Shown here piece by piece: positions 51,566 to 62,815 of a DNA stretch of 64,000 nt. This DNA comes from Ichthyophis bannanicus. Its lineage: Eukaryota; Chordata; Amphibia; Gymnophiona; Ichthyophiidae. The stretch spans positions 8,572,234 to 8,636,233 of the forward strand of contig CM066047.1 of NCBI GenBank assembly GCA_033557465.1. Reading direction: 5' to 3'. How positions within the stretch are numbered: the stretch's first letter is position 1; every line of letters starts with the position of its first letter. The notes below the pieces were generated by a model, which saw nothing but the letters and a program-made list of their open reading frames with translations, was not told the origin of the DNA and searched no databases. The position numbers were made by a program, and so were the translations under genes.

Positions 51566-51786
51566 TTCTTTTTCCGCGGAGCCAGCAGGTCGTGTTCCTG
51601 TCACCGCTGAAGAAGTTGTTATTTTAATTTATTTCTTTGGCCGCGTGTCTGCCTTCCCCGATTCCAGACCGGTACCGCCGGTCTTTTTTCCTTTATTTCT
51701 TAAAAAAATAAATAAATAAATCTTCTTTTTTCCTCACTTGGTGTGTTTGTTCTGTGAGGCCTTTAGGCCTTCACAAATTCTCCCTC

Positions 51787-53613
51787 ATGGAGAAACAAGC
51801 CTCTGGGTTTAAAAAATGCACCAAGTGCAGCGGTACTATTTCAGTCACAGACACCCATGAATGGTGTCTTAAATGTTTGGGGCCTGACCATTCCATTCCG
51901 GATTGCCCATCCTGTTCTTTGATGTCTAAACGTGGCTTACAGAACCGGGCAGCCAAGTTTCACATGCTGTTTTCTACAGATACTCCAGCATCGACATCTT
52001 CCAGGTCTTCCTCTCCTGATGGATCTCAGGTAACCAAACATTCCTCTGGCAGGTCCTCAAAGGGCAAATCTCCCTCTAAGTATCGAGATACCCCTGGGCT
52101 TGACCCTGAGGACCCTGCCCCAGCCAAACAACCCTGGCGGGAAGCTCCGGCTTCCAAAGCTCCTCCTATGGGGTTACAGGTTGACATCGATGGCACGGCC
52201 TCGACCGATCACCTGTTAGACTGTTCTGGGGTACCGGCTCATTCATCCGGTACCGACATCTAGACAGTCGTGGCGTCCATGGATCATACAGTTCAATCCA
52301 TGCAGCAGGCCATTTTCGCTTTCATTAAGGCTGCAATGCCCTCGGTACCGCACCCTGCGGTACCGACTCCGGTTCCGGTACCACAACCGATACCGGTACC
52401 CAGGCCATCCACATCGACCAGGATACCGATTCCGGTTCCCGGTTCCGGGGTTTTTCCCGATACCGATCCGGTTCCGGGTAGCCCCGATGTCGATACCGGT
52501 CGATACGCTTATCGATCCCTGGAAGCAAACAGATGGTACTTTGAGTCTTCTGATGATTCTGATTCATCAGATGACTCTGCTGAAGTATCCCTTACTCTAC
52601 CTGAGGAGCCCTCTTCTCCAAAAAGGAGAATGTCTCCTCCAGAGGATTTATCCTTTCAAGACTTCATCATTGAAGTAGCTAAAGGTCTTTCTATTTCTGT
52701 ATCCTCTGAAAAAGAACCTAGAGAAAAAAAGTTAGACATTTTAGGATACTCTAAGGTTCCCAAAGAGGCAGTCACCTTGCCCATCCATGAAATTCTTCAA
52801 GAACACATGATGGACTTATGGGAGACTCCTCTCACCCTATCTCCACATTCTCGTCGTCTGGACGCCATGTATCGTGTTCCCCCTTCTCCTGGGTTTCAAA
52901 AAACTCAGCTCCCTCACCACTCCATCGTGGTGCAGTCAGCTATGAAAAGGATAAAGAGTACTAAAAGAACTCTTCTACTCCCCCAGGAAGAGAATGTAGG
53001 ACTCTGGATGCTTTTGGAAGAAAAATCTTCCAAGCAAGTATGCTTATTGGCAGAATCAACTCATACAGCCTCTATATGGGCATGTTTCTGAAGGAAATTG
53101 CATTAAAGATACGCCATTTTCTCCCCCTTTATCCCAGAGGATAGAAAGGAGGAGTTCCTTCTTTTGCTGAAGCATACCCAAGATATTTCAAAGTTCTCCA
53201 ACAGAGCAGCCTTTGACTCCTTTGAGGGTGCTAGCAGAGCCTCAGGTATTGCCATTGCGGCTCGCAGAATTGCTTGGCTCCAGGCCTCTGACCTAGAACC
53301 CTGGGTCCAAGATGGGTTGGGAAATTTGCCTTGTACAGGTGAGAATCTGTTTGGCAAGGAGTGGCAAATCAAAGCCACTCAAATGGATGCAGAAAATGCT
53401 GCATTAGATAGACTTTCTAAGTCTACCTCTACCCCTGTCAAGAAAAACTCTTTCAAAAAGCCTTTCTACAAGAAGGCCAGATTTGCCACAAATACTGGCC
53501 AACAATCTTCTGCAGCTCGCTTTGCTCCTAAGCGTCAGCAGCCTAAACAGGCCAGGGCAAAACCTGCAGGGGCTGCTACAGCCCAACAGTCCCAACCCCC
53601 TCAGGGATTTTGA
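51787..53613 (+). pseudogene. DIRS-E ORF1: gag-like, one stop and two frameshifts
   Basis: Homologous to the intact DIRS-B gag: the CX2C-X12-CX2C-X9-CX2C N-terminus, the Ser-rich linker, then the Pro-Val repeat region (VPTPVPVPQPIPVPRP). TAG at 52261 replaces a CAG of DIRS-B. The frame reopens at 52270, loses a base near 52968, and a compensating shift restores it by 53164 (HTQDISKFSNRAAFDSFEGA). The C-terminal Lys/Gln-rich tail overlaps the start of ORF2. The annotated start is the Met equivalent to that of DIRS-B. Confidence 0.85.
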
Positions 53614-55744
53614 CTTAAATCTAGAGAACTTAACCTTTCTGGCTCTAAAACCAGAACCTCTCACCATTCCAGGAAGGTTAACTCATTTTGCTCCCAGATG
53701 GGAGCAAATCACATCAGAACAATGGACCCTCTCTATCATCAGAGAGGGCTACAAACTACATTTCTCCAACCTTCCTCCCCATACCATGGTGAGAAGTTTC
53801 AATTCTCCCCCATCTCTCCTAGACCTGTTGAGTCAGGAGGTGACCACTCTTCTCGCCCAAAAGGCAATAGAAGAGCTTCCTCTTCCTCAACAGGGATCAG
53901 GTTTTTACTCCCCTTATTTTCTCATTCCCAAGAAAACAGGGGGGTACAGACCCATTCTGGATCTCAGAGAATTGAACAAATTTCTATACAAGGAGAAATT
54001 CAAGATGCTTTCTCTAGGTACTCTCCTTCCATACCTACAGAGTCAGGATTGGCTTTGTTCTCTAGATCTCAAGGATGCGTACACACATATACTCATCCAT
54101 CCATCCCACAGAAAATTCCTACGGTTTCTGTTCCAGGGAAAACATTTCCAGTACAGAGTACTTCCCTTTGGTCTAGCCTCTGCTCCAAGGGTATTTACCA
54201 AATGCATGGCAATAGTAGCTGCATTTCTACGCGCCCTGGGAATTTTTGTCTTCCCATACATGGACGACTGGCTCATCCGAGCTCCATCTCAGTCCGAGGC
54301 TCAGACTTCCCTGGATCGCACCAGACGCATCCTGCAGTATCTGGGACTTGTGATCAATCTGCCAAAGTCTCAACTCACCCCTACGCAATCCCTGGAGTTC
54401 ATAGGGGCCTGGTTGGATACCACCACTGCAAAGGCCTATCTACCCCAGGCCCGTTGCCAACGTCTAGTGCACTTAGCCTCTCAGACTCAGTCCAGAAGCC
54501 ACTTGACTGCCAGAGAGATGCTACAACTATTAGGCCACATGGCCTCCACAGTGCATGTGGTGCCTTATGCTCGCCTACATATGAGAGCAGCTCAATGGAC
54601 TTTATCCACCCAGTGGACTCAAGCATCAGGAGCTCTCTCAGACCAAATAGCAAACTCCAATCGTCTCTTTTGGTCTCTCCAATGGTGGATATCCACTCAA
54701 AATCTGTTGTTGGGGGCCCCCTTTCAACCATTGTTGCCCCAAGCAACCCTCACAACAGATGCCTCCCAAACAGGTTGGGGGGCTCATCTCCAAGATCTCT
54801 CCACTCAGGGCACTTGGTGTCCACAGGAGACCACCCTTCATATCAACCACTTGGAACTTCGAGCAATTTTTCTAGCTCTCAAAGTTTTTCATACCCTCCT
54901 CAGCAACATGACAGTCCTTATTCACACGGACAATCAAGTAGCCATGTTTTACATAAACAAACAAGGAGGGACTGGCTCTCTGTCGCTTTGCAACGAAGCT
55001 CTAAGATTATGGGCCTTTGCCAGAGAGCATCAAATCCATCTCCTGGCAGTATATTTATTTATTTATTTTATTTATTTATTTAACAATTCTTTTATACCGC
55101 GCTATTACAATCAGTGCGGTGTACATTGAACAAGAAACATACTACAATGCATACAAGTAACATTGAGTTTTACATTGAACAGGGAACTTCAACAATAGGA
55201 CAACCGGGGGAACTATGTACAGATTAACTTAATGGTATATACAGTAATAAAACTCGTTTGGATTATTCCAGGAATCCAAAACTCTTGGACAGACAGACTC
55301 AGTCGATTTCTGCTTCCACACGAATGGTCCCTGCACATGGATCAGGTACTCAGAATCTTCCAGAAATGGGGAACCCCGGACATAGACCTCTTTGCAAGTC
55401 CGTGGAATGCCAAACTTCCCCGGTTCTGTTCCAGAATTCCGTGTCAGGGAGTTCAGGCCAAGGATGCCTTCCTCCTGCATTGGGGTCAGGGCTTCCTGTA
55501 TGCCTTTTCACCCATTCCTTTGATTCCCAAGACTCTGTTCAAACGTCAAAGGGATCAAGGGTCCATGATCCTCATAGCTCCACGCTGGCCACGCCAAGTG
55601 TGGTACCCTCTACTTCTGCATCTCTCCCAAGCCCCCTCCCTGGACTTGGGAGCGGCTCCAGACCTTCTGTCTCAGGAGGAGGGGACTTTGTGGCACCCAA
55701 ACCCCAAGTCCCTTCACCTCAGAGCTTGGTTACTGAAGGCCTAG
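53483..55744 (+). pseudogene. DIRS-E ORF2: reverse transcriptase/RNase H, interrupted near its end
   Basis: Open from 53483 into the insertion at about 55050. RT blocks: KKTGGYRPILDLRELNKFLY, SLDLKDAYTHILIHPSHRKF and FPYMDDWLIRAPS, so the catalytic box is YMDD (about residue 258), not the YLDD of DIRS-A and DIRS-B. RNase H: TTDASQTGWGAHL, HLELRAIFLAL and IHTDNQVAMFYINKQGG, a full D-E-D set. After the inserted L2-type tail the same frame resumes at about 55265 (IPGIQNSWTDRLSRFLLPHE) and ends at 55744 after DLFASPWNAKLPRF and MILIAPRWPRQVWYPLLL. It is the least damaged RT of the DIRS copies here; only the tail insertion interrupts it. Confidence 0.9.
55050..55264 (-). repeat. L2/SINE-L type tail inserted in DIRS-E RNase H
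   Basis: (TTTA)n run, then 'TATACCGCGCTATTACAATC ... CAGTGCGGTGTACATTG' in minus orientation, like 63854-64000. Its length keeps both overlapping frames in register, judged by their continuation beyond it. Confidence 0.8.
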
Positions 55745-56781
55745 ACCTTCAATGCTGGAATCTTTCTCAACAAGTGAAGGATATCCTACATGCCTCTAGG
55801 AAACCTTCCACTAGGCGTTCTTATGCTTTTAAATGGAAAAGATTTTCCATTTGGTGTGCTCAAAAGGGTCTTAACCCTCTAGCACTCCCATTGAATTCTC
55901 TTTTGGAATATCTCCTGCATCTCTCCAATGCAGGACTCAAAACGAATTCAGTAAGAGTCCATTTGAGTGCTATTGCGGCATCACTTAAGCCCATCAATGG
56001 ACAACCTGTTTCCTCTCATTCTCTTATTGCAAGATTCATGAGAGGCCTAACCTTAACCAAACCTCCCATTCCACCTCCGCCGGTGGCATGGGACTTAAAC
56101 TTGGTTCTTGGTCAGCTTATGAAGCCACCTTTTGAACCCTTAGCCACTACCTCCTTGAAATTTCTTTCCTGGAAAGTTAATTTTCTTATTGCAGTCACCT
56201 CAGCTCGCCGTATCAGTGAACTGCAAGCTCTAGTGGCTAATCCACCTTATACAAGGTTCCATCATGATAAGGTGGTCCTTAGGACCAATCCCCACTTTAT
56301 GCCTAAACTGGTCTCCCCTTTTCATCTTAATCAAGAGGTATATTTACCTGTCTTTTTTCCAGCTCCTCATGCATCCAGTGCAGAGAGGAACCTTCATACT
56401 CTAGACTGTAAAAAAGCTCTTGCCTTTTACCTCCACAGGACACAGCAACATCGAAAGTCTTCTCAGCTTTTTGTTGCTTTTGATCCTTCTCATTTAGGAC
56501 TTCCAGTCTCCAAAAGAACACTCTCCAATTGGATTGCTCAGTGTATCTCTTTTGCTTACCAGAGTAAGAACCTTTCTCTGGAGGGCCATGTCACCGCTCA
56601 CAACGTGAGGGCCATGGCCACCTCTATGGCTCATTTAAACTCTGTGTCCATTGACCAGATCTGTCGAGCAGCCACCTGGGCCTCGGTTCATACCTTTACA
56701 GCCCATTACTGTTTGGACAAGGACTCCCGCCAGGATGCCTTGTTTGGTCAGGCTGTCCTCAGACACCTGTTCCATTCTTGA
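55258..56781 (+). CDS. DIRS-E ORF3: tyrosine recombinase, catalytic set intact
   Basis: A recombinase of the DIRS group. Upstream of about 55750 the frame overlaps the end of ORF2 and reads a Ser/Pro-rich sequence with no domain. The core-binding domain follows (SQQVKDILHASRKPSTRRSY, FSIWCAQKGLNPLALPLNSL, HLSNAGLKTNSVRVHLSAI), then the catalytic domain: VTSARRISELQALV (Arg, about residue 317), GHVTAHNVRAMATSMAH (HxxR, about 447-451) and ICRAATWASVHTFTAHYCL (Tyr about 484). The ORF ends HLFHS. The real start is uncertain, because the frame is open for hundreds of codons further upstream on the other side of the inserted tail. Confidence 0.9.
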   Translation: MDYSRNPKLLDRQTQSISASTRMVPAHGSGTQNLPEMGNPGHRPLCKSVECQTSPVLFQNSVSGSSGQGCLPPALGSGLPVCLFTHSFDSQDSVQTSKGSRVHDPHSSTLATPSVVPSTSASLPSPLPGLGSGSRPSVSGGGDFVAPKPQVPSPQSLVTEGLDLQCWNLSQQVKDILHASRKPSTRRSYAFKWKRFSIWCAQKGLNPLALPLNSLLEYLLHLSNAGLKTNSVRVHLSAIAASLKPINGQPVSSHSLIARFMRGLTLTKPPIPPPPVAWDLNLVLGQLMKPPFEPLATTSLKFLSWKVNFLIAVTSARRISELQALVANPPYTRFHHDKVVLRTNPHFMPKLVSPFHLNQEVYLPVFFPAPHASSAERNLHTLDCKKALAFYLHRTQQHRKSSQLFVAFDPSHLGLPVSKRTLSNWIAQCISFAYQSKNLSLEGHVTAHNVRAMATSMAHLNSVSIDQICRAATWASVHTFTAHYCLDKDSRQDALFGQAVLRHLFHS

Positions 56782-56904
56782 ACAACTCCTGCCCACCTTC
56801 CCTGAATGGATGCCTGAGATCCATAGGAAGATGAGGAACCTTTCAGGGTCTCATACCCTTCAGGGGATCTCCCAGGCATCTTAGCTAGGGAGTCCACATA
56901 TGTG

Positions 56905-57020
56905 AGGACTTATTCCTGCTTGTTCCTGGAGATAGCACAGTTACTTACCTGTAACAGGTGATCTCTGGGAACAGCAGGAATTAGTCCTCACAACCCACCC
57001 GCCTCCCCTAGGAGTTGTAT
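56905..57020 (+). repeat. DIRS-E internal complementary region
   Basis: ATAGCACAGTTACTTACCTG onward is complementary to the right end at 57220-57256. Confidence 0.85.
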
Positions 57021-57067
57021 CTATCTCTCTCTTTCCTTTCAAATCTCTATTGTCTCAGCTTTAAACT

Positions 57068-57256
57068 CGAACTGAGGAGAGTTGGTCAGGAAGGCGGGAA
57101 GGCAGCGCGCATGCGCAGTGGGAGGCCCCAAAAGCTTTCCTTCTGGGAAGCTGGGGAGCTTTCCCACGCAGGCTCCGTCGGTACCGACGTACCCATATGT
57201 GAGGACTAATTCCTGCTGTTCCCAGAGATCACCTGTTACAGGTAAGTAACTGTGCT
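57068..57256 (+). repeat. DIRS-E right inverted terminal repeat
   Basis: Reverse complement of 51404-51565, with GTCGGTACCGAC near 57177. Ends GGTAAGTAACTGTGCT. Confidence 0.9.
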
Positions 57257-59204
57257 TTCACCGTTTTCCAAACTTCAGTAAAATATCTTCCTTACTAGTA
57301 GTCTGTGCCTAGTTTCTGTCTTGTAAAATAGACATGTTTGTGTCAGAATTTCCTATTCCTTTGTAATTAATAAAACCATAATTTGTACTCAGACATGTAT
57401 GCGAGTGGCGGTTATATACACCAAGCATAAAGTTTATGCTGCCAGGTTAGTCATACTCTGTTCTGCCTCTTTCACATATCGTTTGAAGGGAAAGAATCAG
57501 TTGGATAGAGAGAGACTTTTAATCAATTGTCCATGGCTACGGTGGGTGAGAAGGATCCTAAACATCTTTAACACATTTAGACAGGGACACCTGTACATAT
57601 GAGAGTTTACGTTGCAGCTATTGCTACAAGACACTTTGACAGCTAATGGGTAGATGAAATGTTTTGGATGGTAAGTTTGTATATTCCATATAAAATCACT
57701 GGTGAAGATCCATTTTACTAGAAATATTGTTACAAATCTGTATGTTAAATTAATTGTACAGATTTATAAACCTGGGGACATTTTAGAATTCTGAATTGAA
57801 GTACTTCATATATTGGAAGAGGATGTTGTGGGAAACTTAGAGCCCCAACAGCATATAAGTTGTCTTCCAGATTAATACAGATTTACCATGAAATGAATAG
57901 AAATCAGAACATTATATATAAATTATTTTCCTAAGACAGATAAAAATTCAGTGCAGTAATAACCCTGTACAAATGTAACATCACTGCAATAACAAAACAT
58001 GATAATTTGTGGCTATTCTATTCTCAGTAATTAGGATGGTTCAGCACCAGTTAAAATTTGTGCTCTCCTTATCCATTGAGAAGTTTCTTGCCTAACTATT
58101 GCTTTAGTATAATCAGTTCATTTTTAAAAGACCTTGTAACATAACACTTTAAATACACGAACTTTGTAAACTTCGTTTAGAATGCAGCTTTTGAGAAAAC
58201 AGAACTGTTTAAAACACTGGACAGATCTTATTTATATCTACAACTTATAAAGGGTCCTCCTTGATATAAATTTGTCATCATGTTTAGATGGCATTAGTTG
58301 GTAGCTAATTCTGCCAAAATTCACATTTTATAATAATCTGCTTGCATAAATCAGAAAAGTAATACCAGATACCCAACTTCTTAACCAACACACCAAGTAT
58401 TTAAAAACAAACAAAGAAACCTGAACTATGCCTGCTATTTTCATAACAATCCTAGTAGTTTACCATGGAAATCTGGCACATTCAGATTAAGCTGTGACAC
58501 TTGAGAAGTATAATTATGGGAACAGTTGTAGGCGTTCAGCAGGGTGCAGTCCTCTGAGGACAAAGGCTTACTGCCGAGGCCTATGTACAGAGTACGGTTT
58601 CTTAAACTTGTTGGGCACAAGGCCATTAAAGATCAAGGACAGTATTCACAGAAACTATTCCCTTTTCTCATCTAAGGCCCCTTCCTGAGCGTTGTCACAT
58701 TTTTACATTATTAGATTTCATTGTCATCATTAGAAATAACCCAAAAGGAGCTATTTATGTATGGCTATCTCTATTATGCCATATGCACTACTCAACAGGA
58801 AAAATCAGGGTCCAGTTGTAGAGAAATATTGGGCCATGTATAAATTATTTATCAAACAATTAAAATTTCATGATTATACCTCCGTAAATAATTGGACTGC
58901 TTGAAAGCATAAGAAAATATTACTCATCATTTCTAGTGTACTGAAGAAGCCATTCAATTTTTAAGGCTTAAATTCAAAGTTAGAGGTCTAGTCACTAAGC
59001 TGTATTATGGCAATAGCGTGCTTTAAAGAGCAATTGTTAAAAATCATAGAATGTGCATTAATTGCACCTAATACAGGTTATTTCTCCATAATGCATGAAA
59101 GCTCATTTTTGAATGCATGCATATCAACTCAATTTTATGAAAAATGAATAATACAGCTTGTTAACTTACAAAATGTAACCCCACCTCCTAACAGCAGTTG
59201 TGTC
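57257..59204. other. repeat-poor AT-rich intronic island, no gene recognised
   Basis: I see no family-specific motif over almost 2 kb, unusual for this window. Short frames at 57399-57602 (+) and 58441-58626 (-) have no recognisable domain or splice context, so I do not call them genes. Confidence 0.5.
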
Positions 59205-59345
59205 TCAAGACACACCTAGCCAGTCAGGTTTTTAGGAGAACTACAATAAATATGCATGATAGAGATTTGCATACAATTAAAGAAGTACATGCATATTTAT
59301 TGTAGTTCTCCTAAAAATCTGATTGGCTAGATTTGTCCAAAGGAT
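59205..59345. repeat. palindromic MITE
   Basis: AGCCAGTCAGGTTTTTAGGA, then GAACTACAATAAATATGCAT, is mirrored by CATGCATATTTATTGTAGTT and CTCCTAAAAATCTGATTGGC about 80 bases later. Internal words resemble the hAT-like MITEs at 35747 and 60045. Confidence 0.8.
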
Positions 59346-59685
59346 TGAATTGAGAAATACCTGCTCTAGAGCCACATGCCCTCGGCACCTACTAAGGCTC
59401 CTTGGTGGGTAGTGGAAACAGGAGCCAAAAATGGTGGCTCTAACCCTAGCAGTATGTTACTATGTAGTTCTTAGTTGTAGAGACTGGCACAGGACAGGAG
59501 CCCTAGTAGTGGGTGGGCCCAGAGAGCGCTCTCTTTTATTTTTAAATGTGTATGGATGGGGCGGAGGGCAACATGTTTTTTTTCAAGAAGATTGGAGGCA
59601 AAGATGGGGTGCCCTTTGGTTTTAAAAGGGCAGGGTGCGTGTTTGGGGGCGGGGGTTTGACACTCCTGGTTGCAGCAATGCAAAG
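59346..59685. other. nothing recognised
   Basis: Mixed sequence. AGTATGTTACTATGTAG near 59450 resembles a CR1 tail octamer, but there is no adjoining CR1 coding. Confidence 0.35.
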
Positions 59686-60044
59686 GTGACATTTTACTTA
59701 CCAGATAATGTCCTTTCTTACAGTCCTGCTGGACCAGTCCAGACAAGTGAGTTATGTCCACCTACCAGCATATTGGTGGAGACAGAAGCCAGTGAAATAC
59801 CCAGGTTTCAGTGGCATCACTCCCATGCCTCTATCAGCCTGAGCCACTAGAGGGCACCTTGGTATTCATCCCAAAGCATATTTATTTATATTCTCTTATG
59901 GGAAGGCATGGCAAACCTTAACATTAGCAACAATAATGAATCAAACATTAGAACCTGTGTGCCTTATTGGGAACCTGCCAAGTACTTGTGACCTGGATTG
60001 GCCACTGTTGGAAACAGGATTCTGGCATATCTTATGTTCTAAAC

Positions 60045-60200
60045 CAGTGGTTCTCGGCCAGTCAGGTTTTAAGGATATCTACTGCTTCCATTGCATGCAG
60101 ATCTATCTCATGCATATTCATTGTGGATATCCTGAAAACCTGACTGGCCTGGGGGTCCTAGAAGACTAGAACAGTGGTTTTCAACCCAGTCAAGAAACCA
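60045..60200. repeat. hAT-like MITE
   Basis: CCAGTGGTTCTCGGCCAGTC ... ACTAGAACAGTGGTTTTCAA, with internal mirrored GGATATC words and CATGCATATTCATTGTGG. Same family as 35747-37611. Confidence 0.7.
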
Positions 60201-60351
60201 TGTAGAAAACTGTATTTGAGAAATTGACCAGAAGACTGTCGGTAGGAAATGAACCCACAAAGCCAAGCATAAAGTCCTAGCGGACCAAGATGCTGCCATA
60301 GAATAACAGATTAAACAGTTCGAGGGCTGGGTCCTGAACTGGTCTAGCAGG

Positions 60352-61170
60352 ACTCAAGGAAAAGACGTTATTAACAAGATGGTTACAATGTAAACCACTT
60401 TGACCAAATGATGTTGTTGTTAAGTGCCGTCAAGAGGGTCGGCTCATGGCAACCCTCTGGATAGTTATCCTAAATTGTGTTCGGTCTTCAGTCAGGCGGC
60501 TCATTGTTGACAGAATGGCACCTGTAGCTGCTGCTGTTGTTGTATCGATCCATCTCATTGCTGGCCTTCCTCTTTTGCGTTGACCTTCTACTTTGCCAAT
60601 CATGTCGTTTTCTCTATTGATCTCTCTCTTCACATGATGTGTCCAAAGTATGAAAGTCAAAGTCTTGTCATCTGAGCTTCTAAAGAAAACGTAGGTTTGA
60701 TCTCCTCTAGTACTGACTGGTTTGTTCTTCGGGCAGTCCATGGTATACACAGTATTTGTCGCCAGCACCATAATTCAAAGGCATCAATTTTCTTCCTTTC
60801 TTGTTCATTGTCCAACTTTCACATCCATATGATGTTACTGAAAATGCCATGGCTTGAACAAGTCGAATCTTTGTATGGAGAGAGACATCTCTGCTCTTGA
60901 GGATCTTGTCTAGGTCCTTCATAGCCATTCTGCCAAAAGCAATGTGTTGTCTGATTTCTTGACTGCTTGTTGCTTCTTTGATAGTTGACAACTTTAACCT
61001 TCTTGGATCAACTTTTCAGTTTCTTCTCTATCAACGATGAACTTATTCATTTTGCCAGATGTCAAGATCTTTGTCATCTTAACGTTAAGGTGCAGACCCA
61101 TTTTAAGACTATATTCCTTTATTGAATGATAAAGCGGTATTAAAAAAAACCTGTTAAATAAAATAAATAA
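60352..61170 (+). repeat. L2-type tail insertion in the DIRS-3 complementary region, itself split by RTE-4
   Basis: Left part 'GGTTACAATGTAAACCACTT' (60380-60400), right part 'AAAGCGGTATTAAAAAAAAC' and (TAAA)n (61131-61170). GTTAT occurs on both sides in DIRS-3 sequence (near 60366 and 61170), consistent with a short duplication. Confidence 0.7.
60413..61124 (-). mobile_element. RTE-4: 5'-truncated RTE
   Basis: (GTT)n tail at 60413, then RTE 3' coding on the minus strand (KVEGQRKRGRPAMRWIDTTT at 60430-60771; KDLDKILKSRDVSLHTKIRL at 60707-60991). It stops near 61124. AATGAT flanks both ends (60407-60412 and 61125-61130). Coding is frameshifted. Confidence 0.88.
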
Positions 61171-61229
61171 ATGTTATCTGGTAAGTAAAATGTCATCTTC
61201 CATATTGCCCTGTTAGACCACAACAGACA

Positions 61230-62130
61230 AGTGGGACATACCAAATCTACACCTCCACTGGGTGGGAAGAAGACCTTTGAGCCAAAGGCCATGTTCACCT
61301 GAGCGTAGACATCTAGGCTGTAAAGCTTGACAAAACGTGATGCCCACAGTGCCACCTGATAATATCTGAAGGGACAACAGAGCAATGGTCTGCTCTCGAG
61401 GACACTGGTGCTCGAGTAGAATGAGCACGCAAACCCTCTGGAACCAGCCAGCTTCGTAACAGATACACAAACAGCACAAAAGATGATCAGAATTACAAAA
61501 AGGAAGCCATAACCTCCAAGTCCTGGAGACGCACTCTCCGAACATCCATAAGGCAAAGATCCTTCTCTCTTTCTTTACACTGCTCCTCAGAAAATGAGGA
61601 CAAGTAAACCATCTAGTTCACATGAAAGGAAGCTATCACCTTGGGCAAAAGGAAGGCACAAGCCAAATGGAAACAGCCTCCACTAAAAAGTACAAATAAG
61701 GATTCTGGCAAGACAGCACCTGCCACTTGGCAATGCACCTTGCCAAACCAATCGCGACCAAGAAAATAGTTTTGAGAATAGCACCTCTCAGAGCAGCACA
61801 CTTCAAAGGGTCAAGGGCACCACGACCCTGAGCACAAGAAAAAATTCCCAGGAAAGGGAAAAGGCCAGAGAGGACGACGCAGATGCTGAACCCCTTTAAG
61901 AAAATGTGAAATATCCGGGATCAAGGCTGAAGACTTTCCAGCCACTGGCCACTGAAACACGACAAGGTTGCCATCTGGACTTTCAGGAAGGTCCTGCAGA
62001 AGAACAACAGAGCCGGCACCTTGGCAGACTTAGGAACAAGTTGTCATGCACTGCATCCACACTACAAGAGGTATGAGGCCCACACACATTCAAGGCAGGT
62101 AGAACCCCTCCGGGCTATGAGCAGAGCAGA
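61230..62130 (-). pseudogene. DIRS-3 tyrosine recombinase (decayed)
   Basis: The minus strand in shifting frames reads SHFLKGVQHLRRPLWPFPF (near 61850-61920), ILKTIFLVAIGLARCIAKWQ then VLSCQNPYLYFLVEAVSIW (near 61640-61790), and EGLRAHSTRAPVSS (near 61400-61440), containing the HxxR box as HSTR. The last part is YYQVALWASRFVKLYSLDVY (near 61300-61365), where Tyr of LYSLDV is the expected nucleophile position. The Arg-box region is LARCIAKW versus SARRLSEL in DIRS-2. Several stops and shifts; not functional. Confidence 0.7.
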
Positions 62131-62132
62131 AA

Positions 62133-62815
62133 CTATTATGTTTATGTTTATTTTATTTGATATACCGCCCTTTGGAAGGAACAGAGCGGTTTACAATATA
62201 CAAAAATGAAGCTTTAAAATAGGCACAAGGCCAGAGAGGAGGAAAGGGAAGTTACAATTTCGACAGGAAAGCAGGAGAGAGGAAGAACACAAAACAATGT
62301 ACAGCAATTGAGATCACACAGAGGGGGAGGGGAGTTCGAAGGCTAGGGAAAAGAGGTGGGTCTTCAGCTCACGCCTGAAAGTTGGGTGGTGGGGCTTGAG
62401 TCGGAGGGATGCGGGGAGTGAGTTCCAAAGGGCAGGGCCTGCAAAGAAGAAGGCTGAGGAGCAAGTGGAGTGAAGATGTGCAAGGGGGGGGGGGGGGAGA
62501 ACAAGATGGTTGAGATGAAATGAGCGAGGAGTGTGTCTGGGAGTGTGGAATGTGATGAGGTCTGCCAGGTATTGAGGGGTGCTAGTGTGAAGTACTTTAT
62601 GAACAAGGGTGAGTAGCTTAAATCGGGAGCGAAAGGAAATGGGTAGCCAGTGAAGATGAAAGAGTAAAGGTGATATGGATCCCATTGGGAAGAGTGAGTA
62701 ACAATGTGATCAGCGGTATTTTGGATCCTCTGAAGTCTATTGAGTTGGGATTTAGGAAGACCGGTGAACACAGAGTTAGAGAAGTCTACGCGTGACATGA
62801 CTAGTGACAGTAACT
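62133..62815 (-). mobile_element. L2-f: L2-group LINE 3' part
   Basis: The left edge has the TTTATTTTATTTGATATACC tail on the minus strand with 'GGAACAGAGCGGTTTACAAT'. Coding pieces are SRVDFSNSVFTGLPKSQLNR and RLQRIQNTADHIVT (62364-62798), then FHLHWLPISFRSRFKLLTL, ALWNSLPASLRLKP and RRELKTHLFSLAFE (62314-62685). It is frameshifted between the two and inserted within DIRS-3. Confidence 0.82.

Larger units (their letters stand above)
51404..57256 (+). mobile_element. DIRS-E: complete-length DIRS element
   Basis: Starts ATCTCCAGGAACAAGCAGGA and ends GGTAAGTAACTGTGCT. Left and right inverted repeats and the internal complementary region are present. It contains gag (broken), RT/RNase H and an intact-looking recombinase ORF. 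A reversed L2/SINE tail of about 215 bp is inserted at 55050-55264. No duplication is seen at the flanks (ACACTT | ... | TTCACC). Confidence 0.94.

Noticed and set aside
57399..57602. Plus-strand 67-codon ORF as an exon
   Set aside because: No family motif or splice context.
58441..58626. Minus-strand 61-codon ORF as a gene or exon
   Set aside because: No recognised domain, no convincing splice sites, no codon signature; kept only as a note in the island finding.
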